A DNA stretch of 64,000 nt, from contig OZ024804.1 of the NCBI GenBank assembly GCA_964017045.1, positions 28,596,945-28,660,944 on the forward strand. Reading direction: 5' to 3'. The notes beneath the pieces are model-generated. The model was given only the letters and a program-made list of their open reading frames with translations, searched no databases and was not told the origin of the DNA. This document shows positions 32,040 through 46,300 of this stretch, one piece after another. Each line of letters starts with the position of its first letter. Positions within the stretch are counted from its first letter, which is position 1. This DNA comes from Omphiscola glabra (taxonomy: Eukaryota; Mollusca; Gastropoda; Lymnaeidae). The position numbers and the translations under genes were made by a program.

Positions 32040-32635
32040 AAGTAGTTTGACTTTTTCGTAGCACAATTTTACCTATCGATTTCACTCAAACGGCTTCAAA
32101 ATCTGGCTGAATAACTTTGACATTTGAAATCACAGTACTTAAATTTGAGTTAATAATAACTTTGATGAAATTATACAAAGAAAAACAGAGAAATAATTGA
32201 TAAATATTTCATAATATTTTATTTCACATTTAATTAAAATTTCCAGATCATGTAATATTATTTAGACCAGAAACCTTATCAAAAGCAAATAAAAAAGTAG
32301 ATATACAAAATAAAATATTTAATAGTTTTGTAATTCCTATTTTAAAACGCAATAATTTATTTTAAGTAAGTTACAGTTGCCCAATACACAACTATAACTG
32401 AAATTAAAATTAATTAGCAGCTATTTTATTGAATACGATAATACTGGAGCCGTGTTGGTAAAACTCCAAAGTTTATGGAATGCACCTGGGCTAAGAGAGG
32501 AAATGTTTATCTTACAAACGCAATCAATAACGGGAAGCAAGGTGTATCTGACGCTCACTTCTGACACCTAGTTTAGAGTTCAACTTCTGCTGGACTACCT
32601 TCAAGTGTATTCAAACTTGTTCACATTTCTCGGCT
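32040..32635. other. AT-rich spacer
   Basis: No supported feature. Confidence 0.4.
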
Positions 32636-32637
32636 CC

Positions 32638-33077
32638 CGTACCACTACTGCCAAAATTATTGTCAACACTACTGTCACTATTACTGCCACTACTACTGCC
32701 CTTACAACTGTCACAACTACTGCCAAAACATTTGCCACTACTACTGCCACTACTACTGTCACTACTACTGCCACTACTACTGCCACTACTACTGCCACTA
32801 CTACTGTCATTACTACTGCACTACTACTGCCATTACTACTGCCTTTACTACTGCCACTACTACTGGTACCTACTACTGCCATTATTACTGGCACTACTAC
32901 TGCAACTATTACTGACACTACTGCTGTCATTACTACTGCCAATAATACTGCTACTACTACTGCCACTACTACTTCCCTTACTACTGCCACTACTACTGCC
33001 ATTACTACTGCCACTATTACTTCCACTATTACTGCCACTACTACTGCCACTACGACTGCCACTACTACTGATACCTA
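32638..33077. repeat. (ACTACTGCC)-type 9/12-bp microsatellite-like array
   Basis: About 430 bp of TACTACTGCCAC units with frequent ACT insertions. Open in several frames on both strands (Thr-rich, Leu-rich, Val-rich), an effect of the trinucleotide base. Confidence 0.9.
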
Positions 33078-33387
33078 CTATTTATTTGCAGTCGTGTTTA
33101 TTTTTATTTTTTTGTCTATCAATATTTCATTAAGATGTTATTACAATAAACACTATTTGACACTTGTCATCTGATCCACTTGTCTCAACCCCTGACATTT
33201 GCATGACATTATTAATCACTGTGGTTGGGGTCATTTATTTCGCTCTCAGTTAATTGTCTTGCTCCGCCTGGTGCTGTTTGGGGCCTCTTTTTTTTAACCT
33301 TTGTCCCATCGTCAGTAACCTTGTAACATTGCCATTTTGGACCGTACCGATGTCTCGTCCGTCTGAAAAAACAAAAAATAAAACAAA

Positions 33388-34065
33388 GGCGATATCAGTC
33401 AATGAAGTGCATACGATATCAGTCAATGAAGTACATGCGATATCAGTCAATGAAGTACATGCGATATCAGTCAATGAAGTACATGCGATATCAGTCAATG
33501 AAGTACATGCGATATCAGTCAATGAAGTACATGCGATATCAGTCAATGAACTACATGCGATATCAGTCAATGAAGTACATGCGATATCAGTCGATGAAGT
33601 ACATGCGATATCAGTCGATGAAGTACATGCGATATCAGTCAATGAAGTACATGCGATATCAGTCAATGAAGTACATGCGATATCAGTCAATGAAGTACAT
33701 GCGATATCAGTCAATGAAGTACATGCGATATCAGTCGATGAAGTACATGCGATATCAGTCGATGAATTACATGCGATATCAGTCAATGAAGTACAAGCGA
33801 TATCAGTCAATGAAGTACATGCGATATCAGTCGATGAAGTACATGCGATATCAGTCAATGAATTACATGCGATATCAGTCAATGAAGTACATGCGATATC
33901 AGTCAATGAAGTACATGCGATATCAGTCAATGAAGTGCATGCGATATCAGTCAATGAAGTACTTGCGATATCAGTCAATGAAGTACATGCGATATCAGTC
34001 GATGAAGTACATGCGATATCAGTCAATGAAGTACATGCGATATCAGTCGATGAAGTACATGCGAG
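33388..34065. repeat. 24-bp tandem array, about 28 copies
   Basis: Very regular 24-bp unit GATATCAGTCAATGAAGTAC plus ATGC. Variants are nearly all at one base (CAATGAA or CGATGAA) with rare changes elsewhere. Each unit has one EcoRV palindrome GATATC. Two forward frames (ISVNEVHA; MRYQSMKY) and a reverse frame (TDIACTSL) are all open. No start context or other exon supports coding, so I list it as satellite. Confidence 0.95.
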
Positions 34066-34361
34066 TCATTTGAATGCTTTGCATTTGGCCATAATTGTCA
34101 CTCTTCAATACAAAGAGAATAGTTCTGCCAGGGGTGGACCACCCCCGCCATCCCCTTCCTACGCCGTGACTCATTTCTAGCTTTATCTTTGTTTCATGCG
34201 TTAAACCTTCCGCGCCAGATTACCTCCGGATTATATCCAGCTTATCTCCAGATTATCTCCAGATTATATTGTAGGTTTTAATGGAGGTGTGTATGTGACT
34301 TAAAACTGTAATAGATTTCATGTTTTAAAAAAATTTCAAATACCACATGTATGTAAAAAAA

Positions 34362-37300
34362 TATATTACTCACTCAAATGAAAGAGACATACTACCATCA
34401 ACAGCGTATTACTCACTAAAATGAAGGAGACACATTACCGTCTAGAGTGTATTACTCACTAAAATGAAGTAGACACATTACCGTCTAGAGTGTATTACTC
34501 ACTAAAATGAAGTTGACACATTACCGTCTAGAGTGTATTACTCACTAAAATGAAGTAGACACATTACCGTCTAGAGCGTATTACTCACTAAAATGAAGTA
34601 GACACATTACCGTCTAGAGTGTATTACTCACTAAAATGAAGTAGACACATTACCGTCTAGAGTGTATTACTCACTAAAATGAAGTAGACACATTACCATC
34701 TAGAGTGTATAACTCACTCAAATGAAGTAGACACATTACCATCTAGAGTGTATTACTCACTAAAATGAAGTAGACACATTACCATCTAGAGTGTATTACT
34801 CACTCAAATGAAGTAGACACATTAACATCTAGAGTGTATTACTCACTCAAATGAAGTAGACACATTACCGTCTAGAGTGTATTACTCACTCAAATGAAGT
34901 AGACACATTACCATCTAGAGTGTATTACTCACTCAAATGAAGTAGACACATTATCGTCTAGAGTGTATTACTCACTCAAATGAAGTAGACACATTACCAT
35001 CTAGAGTGTATTACTCACTCAAATGAAGTAGACACATTACGGTCTAGAGTGTATTACTCACTAAAATGAAGGAGACACATTACCATCTAGAGTGTATTAC
35101 TCACTCAAATGAAGTAGACACATTACCATCTAGAGTGTATTACTCACTCAAATGAAGTAGACACATTACCGTCTAGAGTGTATTACTCACTCAAATGAAG
35201 TAGACACATTACCATCTAGAGTGTATTACTCACTCAAATGAAGTAGACACATTACCATCTAGAGTGTATTACTCACTCAAATGAAGTAGACACATTACCA
35301 TCTAGAGTGTATTACTCACTCAAATGAAGTAGACACATTACCATCTAGAGTGTATTACTCACTCAAATGAAGTAGACACATTACCGTCTAGAGTGTATTA
35401 CTCACTAAAATGAAGGAGACACATTACCATCTAGAGTGTATTACTCACTCAAATGAAGTAGACACATTACCATCTAGAGTGTATTACTCACTAAAATGAA
35501 GTAGACACATTACCATCTAGAGTGTATTACTCACTAAAATGAAGTAGACACATTACCGTCTAGAGTGTATTACTCACTCAAATGAAGTAGACGCATTACC
35601 GTCTAGAGTGTATTACTCACTCAAATGAAGTAGACACATTACCATCTAGAGTGTATTACTCACTAAAATGAAAGAGACACATTACCGTCTAGAGTGTATT
35701 ACTCACTCAAATGAAGTAGACACATTACCGTCTAGAGTGTATTACTCACTAAAATGAAGAAGACACATTACCGTCTAGAGTGTATTACTCACTCAAATGA
35801 AGTAGACACATTACCGTCTAGAGTGTATTACTCACTAAAATGAAGTAGACACATTACCGTCTAGAGTGTATTACTCACTAAAATGAAGTAGACACATTAC
35901 CGTCTAGAGTGTATTACTCACTAAAATGAAAGAGACACATTACCGTCTAGAGTGTATTACTCACTAAAATGAAGTAGACACATTACCATCTAGAGCGTAT
36001 TACTCACTAAAATGAAGTAGACACATTACCGTCTAGAGTGTATTACTCACTAAAATGAAAGAGACACATTACCGTCTAGAGTGTATTACTCACTAAAATG
36101 AAGTAGACACATTACCATCTAGAGTGTATTACTCACTAAAATGAAGTAGACACATTACCGTCTAGAGTGTATTACCATCTAGAGCGTATTACTCACTAAA
36201 ATGAAGTAGACACATTACCGTCTAGAGTGTATTACTCACTAAAATGAAGTAGACACATTACCATCTAGAGCGTATTACTCACTAAAATGAAAGAGACACA
36301 TTACCGTCTAGAGTGTATTATTCACTAAAATGAAGTAGACACATTACCATCTAGAGCGTATTACTCACTAAAATGAAGTAGACACATTACCGTCTAGAGT
36401 GTATTACTCACTAAAATGAAAGAGACACATTACGGTCTAGAGTTTATTACTCACTAAAATGAAGTAGACACATTACCGTCTAGAGTGTATTACTCACTCA
36501 AATGATGTAGACACATTACCGTCTAGAGTGTATTACTCACTCAAATGAAGTAGACACATTACCGTCTAGAGTGTATTACTCACTCAAATGAAGTAGACAC
36601 ATTACCGTCTAGAGTGTATTACTCACTCAAATGAAGTAGACACATTACCGTCTAGAGTGTATTACTCACTCAAATGAAATAGACACATTACCGTCTAGAG
36701 TGTATTACTCACTCAAATGAAGTAGACACATTACCGTCTAGAGTGTATTACTCACTAAAATGAAGTAGACACATTACCATCTAGAGTGTATTACTCACTA
36801 AAATGAAGTAGACACATTACCGTCTAGAGTGTATTACTCACTCAAATGAAGTAGACACATTACCGTCTATAGTGTATTACTCACTCAAATGAAGTAGACA
36901 CATTACCATCTAGAGTGTATTACTCACTAAAATGAAAGAGACACATTACCGTCTAGAGTGTATTACTCACTCAAATGAAGTAGACACATTACCGTCTAGA
37001 GTGTATTACTCACTAAAATGAAGGAGACACATTACCGTCTAGAGTGTATTACTCACTCAAATGAAGTAGACACATTACGGTCTAGAGTGTATTACTCACT
37101 AAAATGAAGTAGACACATTACCATCTAGAGTGTATTACTCACTAAAATGAAGTAGACACATTACCGTCTAGAGTGTATAACTCACTAAAAATGAAAGAGA
37201 CACATTACCGTCTAGAGTGTATTACTCACTAAAATGAAGTAGACACATTACCATCTAGAGCGTATTACTCACTAAAATGAAGTAGACACATTACCGTCTA

Positions 37301-40300
37301 GAGTGTATTACTCACTCAAATGAAAGAGACACATTACCGTCTAGAGTGTATTATTCACTAAAATGAAGTAGACACATTACCGTCTAGAGTGTATTACTCA
37401 CTAAAATGAAGAAGACACATTACCGTCTAGAGTGTATTACCATCTAGAGCGTATTACTCACTAAAATGAAGTAGACACATTACCGTCTAGAGTGTATTAC
37501 TCACTAAAATGAAGTAGACACATTACCATCTAGAGCGTATTACTCACTAAAATGAAAGAGACACATTACCGTCTAGAGTGTATTATTCACTAAAATGAAG
37601 TAGACACATTACCATCTAGAGCGTATTACTCACTAAAATGAAGTAGACACATTACCGTCTAGAGTGTATTACTCACTAAAATGAAAGAGACACATTACGG
37701 TCTAGAGTGTATTACTCACTAAAATGAAGTAGACACATTACCATCTAGAGTGTATTACTCACTAAAATGAAGTAGACACATTACCATCTAGAGTGTATTA
37801 CTCACTCAAATGAAGTAGACACATTAACATCTAGAGTGTATTACTCACTCAAATGAAGTAGACACATTACCGTCTAGAGTGTATTACTCACTCAAATGAA
37901 GTAGACACATTACCATCTAGAGTGTATTACTCACTCAAATGAAGTAGACACATTATCGTCTAGAGTGTATTACTCACTCAAATGAAGTAGACACATTACC
38001 ATCTAGAGTGTATTACTCACTCAAATGAAGTAGACACATTACGGTCTAGAGTGTATTACTCACTAAAATGAAGGAGACACATTACCATCTAGAGTGTATT
38101 ACTCACTCAAATGAAGTAGACACATTACCATCTAGAGTGTATTACTCACTCAAATGAAGTAGACACATTACCGTCTAGAGTGTATTACTCACTCAAATGA
38201 AGTAGACACATTACCATCTAGAGTGTATTACTCACTCAAATGAAGTAGACACATTACCATCTAGAGTGTATTACTCACTCAAATGAAGTAGACACATTAC
38301 CATCTAGAGTGTATTACTCACTCAAATGAAGTAGACACATTACCATCTAGAGTGTATTACTCACTCAAATGAAGTAGACACATTACCATCTAGAGTGTAT
38401 TACTCACTAAAATGAAGGAGACACATTACCATCTAGAGTGTATTACTCACTCAAATGAAGTAGACACATTACCATCTAGAGTGTATTACTCACTAAAATG
38501 AAGTAGACACATTACCATCTAGAGTGTATTACTCACTAAAATGAAGTAGACACATTACCGTCTAGAGTGTATTACTCACTCAAATGAAGTAGACGCAATA
38601 CCGTCTAGAGTGTATTACTCACTCAAATGAAGTAGACACATTACCATCTAGAGTGTATTACTCACTAAAATGAAAGAGACACATTACCGTCTAGAGTGTA
38701 TTACTCACTCAAATGAAGTAGACACATTACAGTCTAGAGTGTATTACTCACTAAAATGAAGAAGACACATTACCGTCTAGAGTGTATTACTCACTCAAAT
38801 GAAGTAGACACATTACGGTCTAGAGTGTATTACTCACTAAAATGAAGTAGACACATTACCGTCTAGAGTGTATTACTCACTAAAATGAAGTAGACACATT
38901 ACCGTCTAGAGTGTATTACTCACTAAAATGAAAGAGACACATTACCGTCTAGAGTGTATTACTCACTAAAATGAAGTAGACACATTACCATCTAGAGCGT
39001 ATTACTAACTAAAATGAAGTAGACACATTACCGTCTAGAGTGTATTACTCACTAAAATGAAAGAGACACATTACCGTCTAGAGTGTATTACTCACTAAAA
39101 TGAAGTAGACACATTACCATCTAGAGTGTATTACTCACTAAAATGAAGTAGACACATTACCGTCTAGAGTGTATTACCATCTAGAGCGTATTACTCACTA
39201 AAATGAAGTAGACACATTACCGTCTAGAGTGTATTACTCACTAAAATGAAGTAGACACATTACCATCTAGAGCGTATTACTCACTAAAATGAAAGAGACA
39301 CATTACCGTCTAGAGTGTATTATTCACTAAAATGAAGTAGACACATTACCATCTAGAGCGTATTACTCACTAAAATGAAGTAGACACATTACCGTCTAGA
39401 GTGTATTACTCACTAAAATGAAAGAGACACATTACGGTCTAGAGTTTATTACTCACTAAAATGAAGTAGACACATTACCGTCTAGAGTGTATTACTCACT
39501 CAAATGATGTAGACACATTACCGTCTAGAGTGTATTACTCACTCAAATGAAGTAGACACATTACCGTCTAGAGTGTATTACTCACTCAAATGAAGTAGAC
39601 ACATTACCGTCTAGAGTGTATTACTCACTCAAATGAAGTAGACACATTACCGTCTAGAGTGTATTACTCACTCAAATGAAATAGACACATTACCGTCTAG
39701 AGTGTATTACTCACTCAAATGAAGTAGACACATTACCGTCTAGAGTGTATTACTCACTAAAATGAAGTAGACACATTACCATCTAGAGTGTATTACTCAC
39801 TAAAATGAAGTAGACACATTACCGTCTAGAGTGTATTACTCACTCAAATGAAGTAGACACATTACCGTCTAGAGTGTATTACTCACTCAAATGAAGTAGA
39901 CACATTACCATCTAGAGTGTATTACTCACTAAAATGAAAGAGACACATTACCGTCTAGAGTGTATTACTCACTCAAATGAAGTAGACACATTACCGTCTA
40001 GAGTGTATTACTCACTAAAATGAAGGAGACACATTACCGTCTAGAGTGTATTACTCACTCAAATGAAGTAGACACATTACGGTCTAGAGTGTATTACTCA
40101 CTAAAATGAAGTAGACACATTACCATCTAGAGTGTATTACTCACTAAAATGAAGTAGACACATTACCGTCTAGAGTGTATAACTCACTAAAATGAAAGAG
40201 ACACATTACCGTCTAGAGTGTATTACTCACTAAAATGAAGTAGACACATTACCATCTAGAGCGTATTACTCACTAAAATGAAGTAGACACATTACCGTCT

Positions 40301-43300
40301 AGAGTGTATTACTCACTCAAATGAAAGAGACACATTACCGTCTAGAGTGTATTATTCACTAAAATGAAGTAGACACATTACCGTCTAGAGTGTATTACTC
40401 ACTAAAATGAAGTAGACACATTACCGTCTAGAGTGTATTACCATCTAGAGCGTATTACTCACTAAAATGAAGTAGACACATTACCGTCTAGAGTGTATTA
40501 CTCACTAAAATGAAGTAGACACATTACCATCTAGAGCGTATTACTCACTAAAATGAAAGAGACACATTACCGTCTAGAGTGTATTATTCACTAAAATGAA
40601 GTAGACACATTACCATCTAGAGCGTATTACTCACTAAAATGAAGTAGACACATTACCGTCTAGAGTGTATTACTCACTAAAATGAAAGAGACACATTACC
40701 GTCTAGAGTGTATTTCTCACTCAAATGAAGTAGACACATTACCGTCTAGAGTGTATTACTCACTCAAATGAAGTAGACACATTACCGTCTAGAGTGTATT
40801 ACTCACTCAAATGAAGTAGACACATTACCGTCTAGAGTGTATTACTCACTCAAATGAAGTAGACACATTACCGTCTAGAGCGTATTACTCACTCAAATGA
40901 AGTAGACACATTACCGTCTAGAGTGTATTACTCACTAAAATGAAGTAGACACATTACCGTCTAGAGTGTATTACTCACTCAAATGAAGTAGACACATTAC
41001 CGTCTAGAGTGTATTACTCACTCAAATGAAGTAGACACATTACCGTCTAGAGCGTATTACTCACTAAAATGAAGTAGACACATTACCGTCTAGAGTGTAT
41101 TACTCACTAAAATGAAGTAGACACATTACCGTCTAGAGTGTATTACTCACTAAAATGAAGTAGACACATTACCGTCTAGAGTGTATTACTCACTAAAATG
41201 AAAGAGACACATTACCGTCTAGAGTGTATTTCTCACTCAAATGAAGTAGACACATTACCGTCTAGAGTGTATTACTCACTCAAATGAAGTAGACACATTA
41301 CCGTCTAGAGTGTATTACTCACTCAAATGAAGTAGACACATTACCGTCTAGAGTGTATTACTCACTCAAATGAAGTAGACACATTACCGTCTAGAGCGTA
41401 TTACTCACTCAAATGAAGTAGACACATTACCGTCTAGAGTGTATTACTCACTAAAATGAAGTAGACACATTACCGTCTAGAGTGTATTACTCACTCAAAT
41501 GAAGTAGACACATTACCGTCTAGAGTGTATTACTCACTCAAATGAAGTAGACACATTACCGTCTAGAGCGTATTACTCACTAAAATGAAGTAGACACATT
41601 ACCGTCTAGAGTGTATTACTCACTAAAATGAAGTAGACACATTACCGTCTAGAGTGTATTACTCACTCAAATGAAGTAGACACATTACCGTCTAGAGTGT
41701 ATTACTCACTCAAATGAAGTAGACACATTACCGTCTAGAGCGTATTACTCACTAAAATGAAGTAGACACATTACCGTCTAGAGTGTATTACTCACTAAAA
41801 TGAAGTACACACATTACCGTCTAGAGTGTATTACTCACTAAAATGAAGTAGACACATTACCGTCTAGAGTGTATTACTCACTAAAATGAACGATACACAT
41901 TACCGTCTAGAGTGTATTACTCACTAAAATGAAGTAGACACATTACCATCTAGAGTGTATTACTCACTAAAATGAAGTAGACACATTACCGTCTAGAGTG
42001 TAATACTCACTAAAATGAAGTAGACACATTACCATCTAGAGCGTATTACTCACTAAAATGAAGTAGACACATTACCATCTAGAGCGTATTACTAACTAAA
42101 ATGAAGTAGACACATTACCGTCTAGAGTGTATTACTCACTAAAATGAAGTAGACACATTACCGTCTAGAGTGTATTACCATCTAGAGCGTATTACTCACT
42201 AAAATGAAGTAGACACATTACCGTCTAGAGTGTATTACTCACTAAAATGAAGTAGACACATTACCATCTAGAGCGTATTACTCACTAAAATGAAAGAGAC
42301 ACATTACCGTCTAGAGTGTATTATTCACTAAAATGAAGTAGACACATTACCATCTAGAGCGTATTACTCACTAAAATGAAGTAGACACATTACCGTCTAG
42401 AGTGTATTACTCACTAAAATGAAAGAGACACATTACGGTCTAGAGTGTATTACTCACTAAAATGAAGTAGACACATTACCATCTAGAGTGTATTACTCAC
42501 TAAAATGAAGTAGACACATTACCATCTAGAGTGTATTACTCACTCAAATGAAGTAGACACATTAACATCTAGAGTGTATTACTCACTCAAATGAAGTAGA
42601 CACATTACCGTCTAGAGTGTATTACTCACTCAAATGAAGTAGACACATTACCATCTAGAGTGTATTACTCACTCAAATGAAGTAGACACATTATCGTCTA
42701 GAGTGTATTACTCACTCAAATGAAGTAGACACATTACCATCTAGAGTGTATTACTCACTCAAATGAAGTAGACACATTACGGTCTAGAGTGTATTACTCA
42801 CTAAAATGAAGGAGACACATTACCATCTAGAGTGTATTACTCACTCAAATGAAGTAGACACATTACCATCTAGAGTGTATTACTCACTCAAATGAAGTAG
42901 ACACATTACCGTCTAGAGTGTATTACTCACTCAAATGAAGTAGACACATTACCATCTAGAGTGTATTACTCACTCAAATGAAGTAGACACATTACCATCT
43001 AGAGTGTATTACTCACTCAAATGAAGTAGACACATTACCATCTAGAGTGTATTACTCACTCAAATGAAGTAGACACATTACCATCTAGAGTGTATTACTC
43101 ACTCAAATGAAGTAGACACATTACCGTCTAGAGTGTATTACTCACTAAAATGAAGAGACACATTACCATCTAGAGTGTATTACTCACTCAAATGAAGTAG
43201 ACACATTACCATCTAGAGTGTATTACTCACTAAAATGAAGTAGACACATTACCATCTAGAGTGTATTACTCACTAAAATGAAGTAGACACATTACCGTCT

Positions 43301-46300
43301 AGAGTGTATTACTCACTCAAATGAAGTAGACGCATTACCGTCTAGAGTGTATTACTCACTCAAATGAAGTAGACACATTACCATCTAGAGTGTATTACTC
43401 ACTAAAATGAAAGAGACACATTACCGTCTAGAGTGTATTACTCACTCAAATGAAGTAGACACATTACCGTCTAGAGTGTATTACTCACTAAAATGAAGAA
43501 GACACATTACCGTCTAGAGTGTATTACTCACTCAAATGAAGTAGACACATTACGGTCTAGAGTGTATTACTCACTAAAATGAAGTAGACACATTACCGTC
43601 TAGAGTGTATTACTCACTAAAATGAAGTAGACACATTACCGTCTAGAGTGTATTACTCACTAAAATGAAAGAGACACATTACCGTCTAGAGTGTATTACT
43701 CACTAAAATGAAGTAGACACATTACCATCTAGAGCGTATTACTAACTAAAATGAAGTAGACACATTACCGTCTAGAGTGTATTACTCACTAAAATGAAAG
43801 AGACACATTACCGTCTAGAGTGTATTACTCACTAAAATGAAGTAGACACATTACCATCTAGAGTGTATTACTCACTAAAATGAAGTAGACACATTACCGT
43901 CTAGAGTGTATTACCATCTAGAGCGTATTACTCACTAAAATGAAGTAGACACATTACCGTCTAGAGTGTATTACTCACTAAAATGAAGTAGACACATTAC
44001 CATCTAGAGCGTATTACTCACTAAAATGAAAGAGACACATTACCGTCTAGAGTGTATTATTCACTAAAATGAAGTAGACACATTACCATCTAGAGCGTAT
44101 TACTCACTAAAATGAAGTAGACACATTACCGTCTAGAGTGTATTACTCACTAAAATGAAAGAGACACATTACGGTCTAGAGTTTATTACTCACTAAAATG
44201 AAGTAGACACATTACCGTCTAGAGTGTATTACTCACTCAAATGATGTAGACACATTACCGTCTAGAGTGTATTACTCACTCAAATGAAGTAGACACATTA
44301 CCGTCTAGAGTGTATTACTCACTCAAATGAAGTAGACACATTACCGTCTAGAGTGTATTACTCACTCAAATGAAGTAGACACATTACCGTCTAGAGTGTA
44401 TTACTCACTCAAATGAAATAGACACATTACCGTCTAGAGTGTATTACTCACTCAAATGAAGTAGACACATTACCGTCTAGAGTGTATTACTCACTAAAAT
44501 GAAGTAGACACATTACCATCTAGAGTGTATTACTCACTAAAATGAAGTAGACACATTACCGTCTAGAGTGTATTACTCACTCAAATGAAGTAGACACATT
44601 ACCGTCTAGAGTGTATTACTCACTCAAATGAAGTAGACACATTACCATCTAGAGTGTATTACTCACTAAAATGAAAGAGACACATTACCGTCTAGAGTGT
44701 ATTACTCACTCAAATGAAGTAGACACATTACCGTCTAGAGTGTATTACTCACTAAAATGAAGGAGACACATTACCGTCTAGAGTGTATTACTCACTCAAA
44801 TGAAGTAGACACATTACGGTCTAGAGTGTATTACTCACTAAAATGAAGTAGACACATTACCATCTAGAGTGTATTACTCACTAAAATGAAGTAGACACAT
44901 TACCGTCTAGAGTGTATAACTCACTAAAATGAAAGAGACACATTACCGTCTAGAGTGTATTACTCACTAAAATGAAGTAGACACATTACCATCTAGAGCG
45001 TATTACTCACTAAAATGAAGTAGACACATTACCGTCTAGAGTGTATTACTCACTCAAATGAAAGAGACACATTACCGTCTAGAGTGTATTATTCACTAAA
45101 ATGAAGTAGACACATTACCGTCTAGAGTGTATTACTCACTAAAATGAAGTAGACACATTACCGTCTAGAGTGTATTACCATCTAGAGCGTATTACTCACT
45201 AAAATGAAGTAGACACATTACCGTCTAGAGTGTATTACTCACTAAAATGAAGTAGACACATTACCATCTAGAGCGTATTACTCACTAAAATGAAAGAGAC
45301 ACATTACCGTCTAGAGTGTATTATTCACTAAAATGAAGTAGACACATTACCATCTAGAGCGTATTACTCACTAAAATGAAGTAGACACATTACCGTCTAG
45401 AGTGTATTACTCACTAAAATGAAAGAGACACATTACCGTCTAGAGTGTATTACTCACTCAAATGAAGTAGACACATTACCATCTAGAGTGTATTACTCAC
45501 TCAAATGAAGTAGACACATTACCGTCTAGAGTGTATTACTCACTCAAATGAAGTAGACACATTACCGTCTAGAGTGTATTACTCACTCAAATGAAGTAGA
45601 CACATTACCGTCTAGAGCGTATTACTCACTCAAATGAAGTAGACACATTACCGTCTAGAGTGTATTACTCACTAAAATGAAGTAGACACATTACCGTCTA
45701 GAGTGTATTACTCACTCAAATGAAGTAGACACATTACCGTCTAGAGTGTATTACTCACTCAAATGAAGTAGACACATTACCGTCTAGAGCGTATTACTCA
45801 CTAAAATGAAGTAGACACATTACCGTCTAGAGTGTATTACTCACTAAAATGAAGTAGACACATTACCGTCTAGAGTGTATTACTCACTCAAATGAAGTAG
45901 ACACATTACCATCTAGAGTGTATTACTCACTCAAATGAAGTAGACACATTACCGTCTAGAGCGTATTACTCACTAAAATGAAGTAGACACATTACCATCT
46001 AGAGTGTATTACTCACTAAAATGAAGTAGACACATTACCGTCTAGAGTGTATTACTCACTAAAATGAAGTACACACATTACCGTCTAGAGTGTATTACTC
46101 ACTAAAATGAAGTAGACACATTACCGTCTAGAGTGTATTACTCACTAAAATGAACGAGACACATTACCGTCTAGAGTGTATTACTCACTAAAATGAAGTA
46201 GACACATTACCATCTAGAGTGTATTACTCACTAAAATGAAGTAGACACATTACCGTCTAGAGTGTAATACTCACTAAAATGAAGTAGACACATTACCATC

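Noticed and set aside
32601..34180. Long ORFs of Thr, Leu, Val or 8-residue repeats
   Set aside because: They follow from 12-bp and 24-bp units that are multiples of three and stop-free in several frames on both strands; no start or splice context supports coding.
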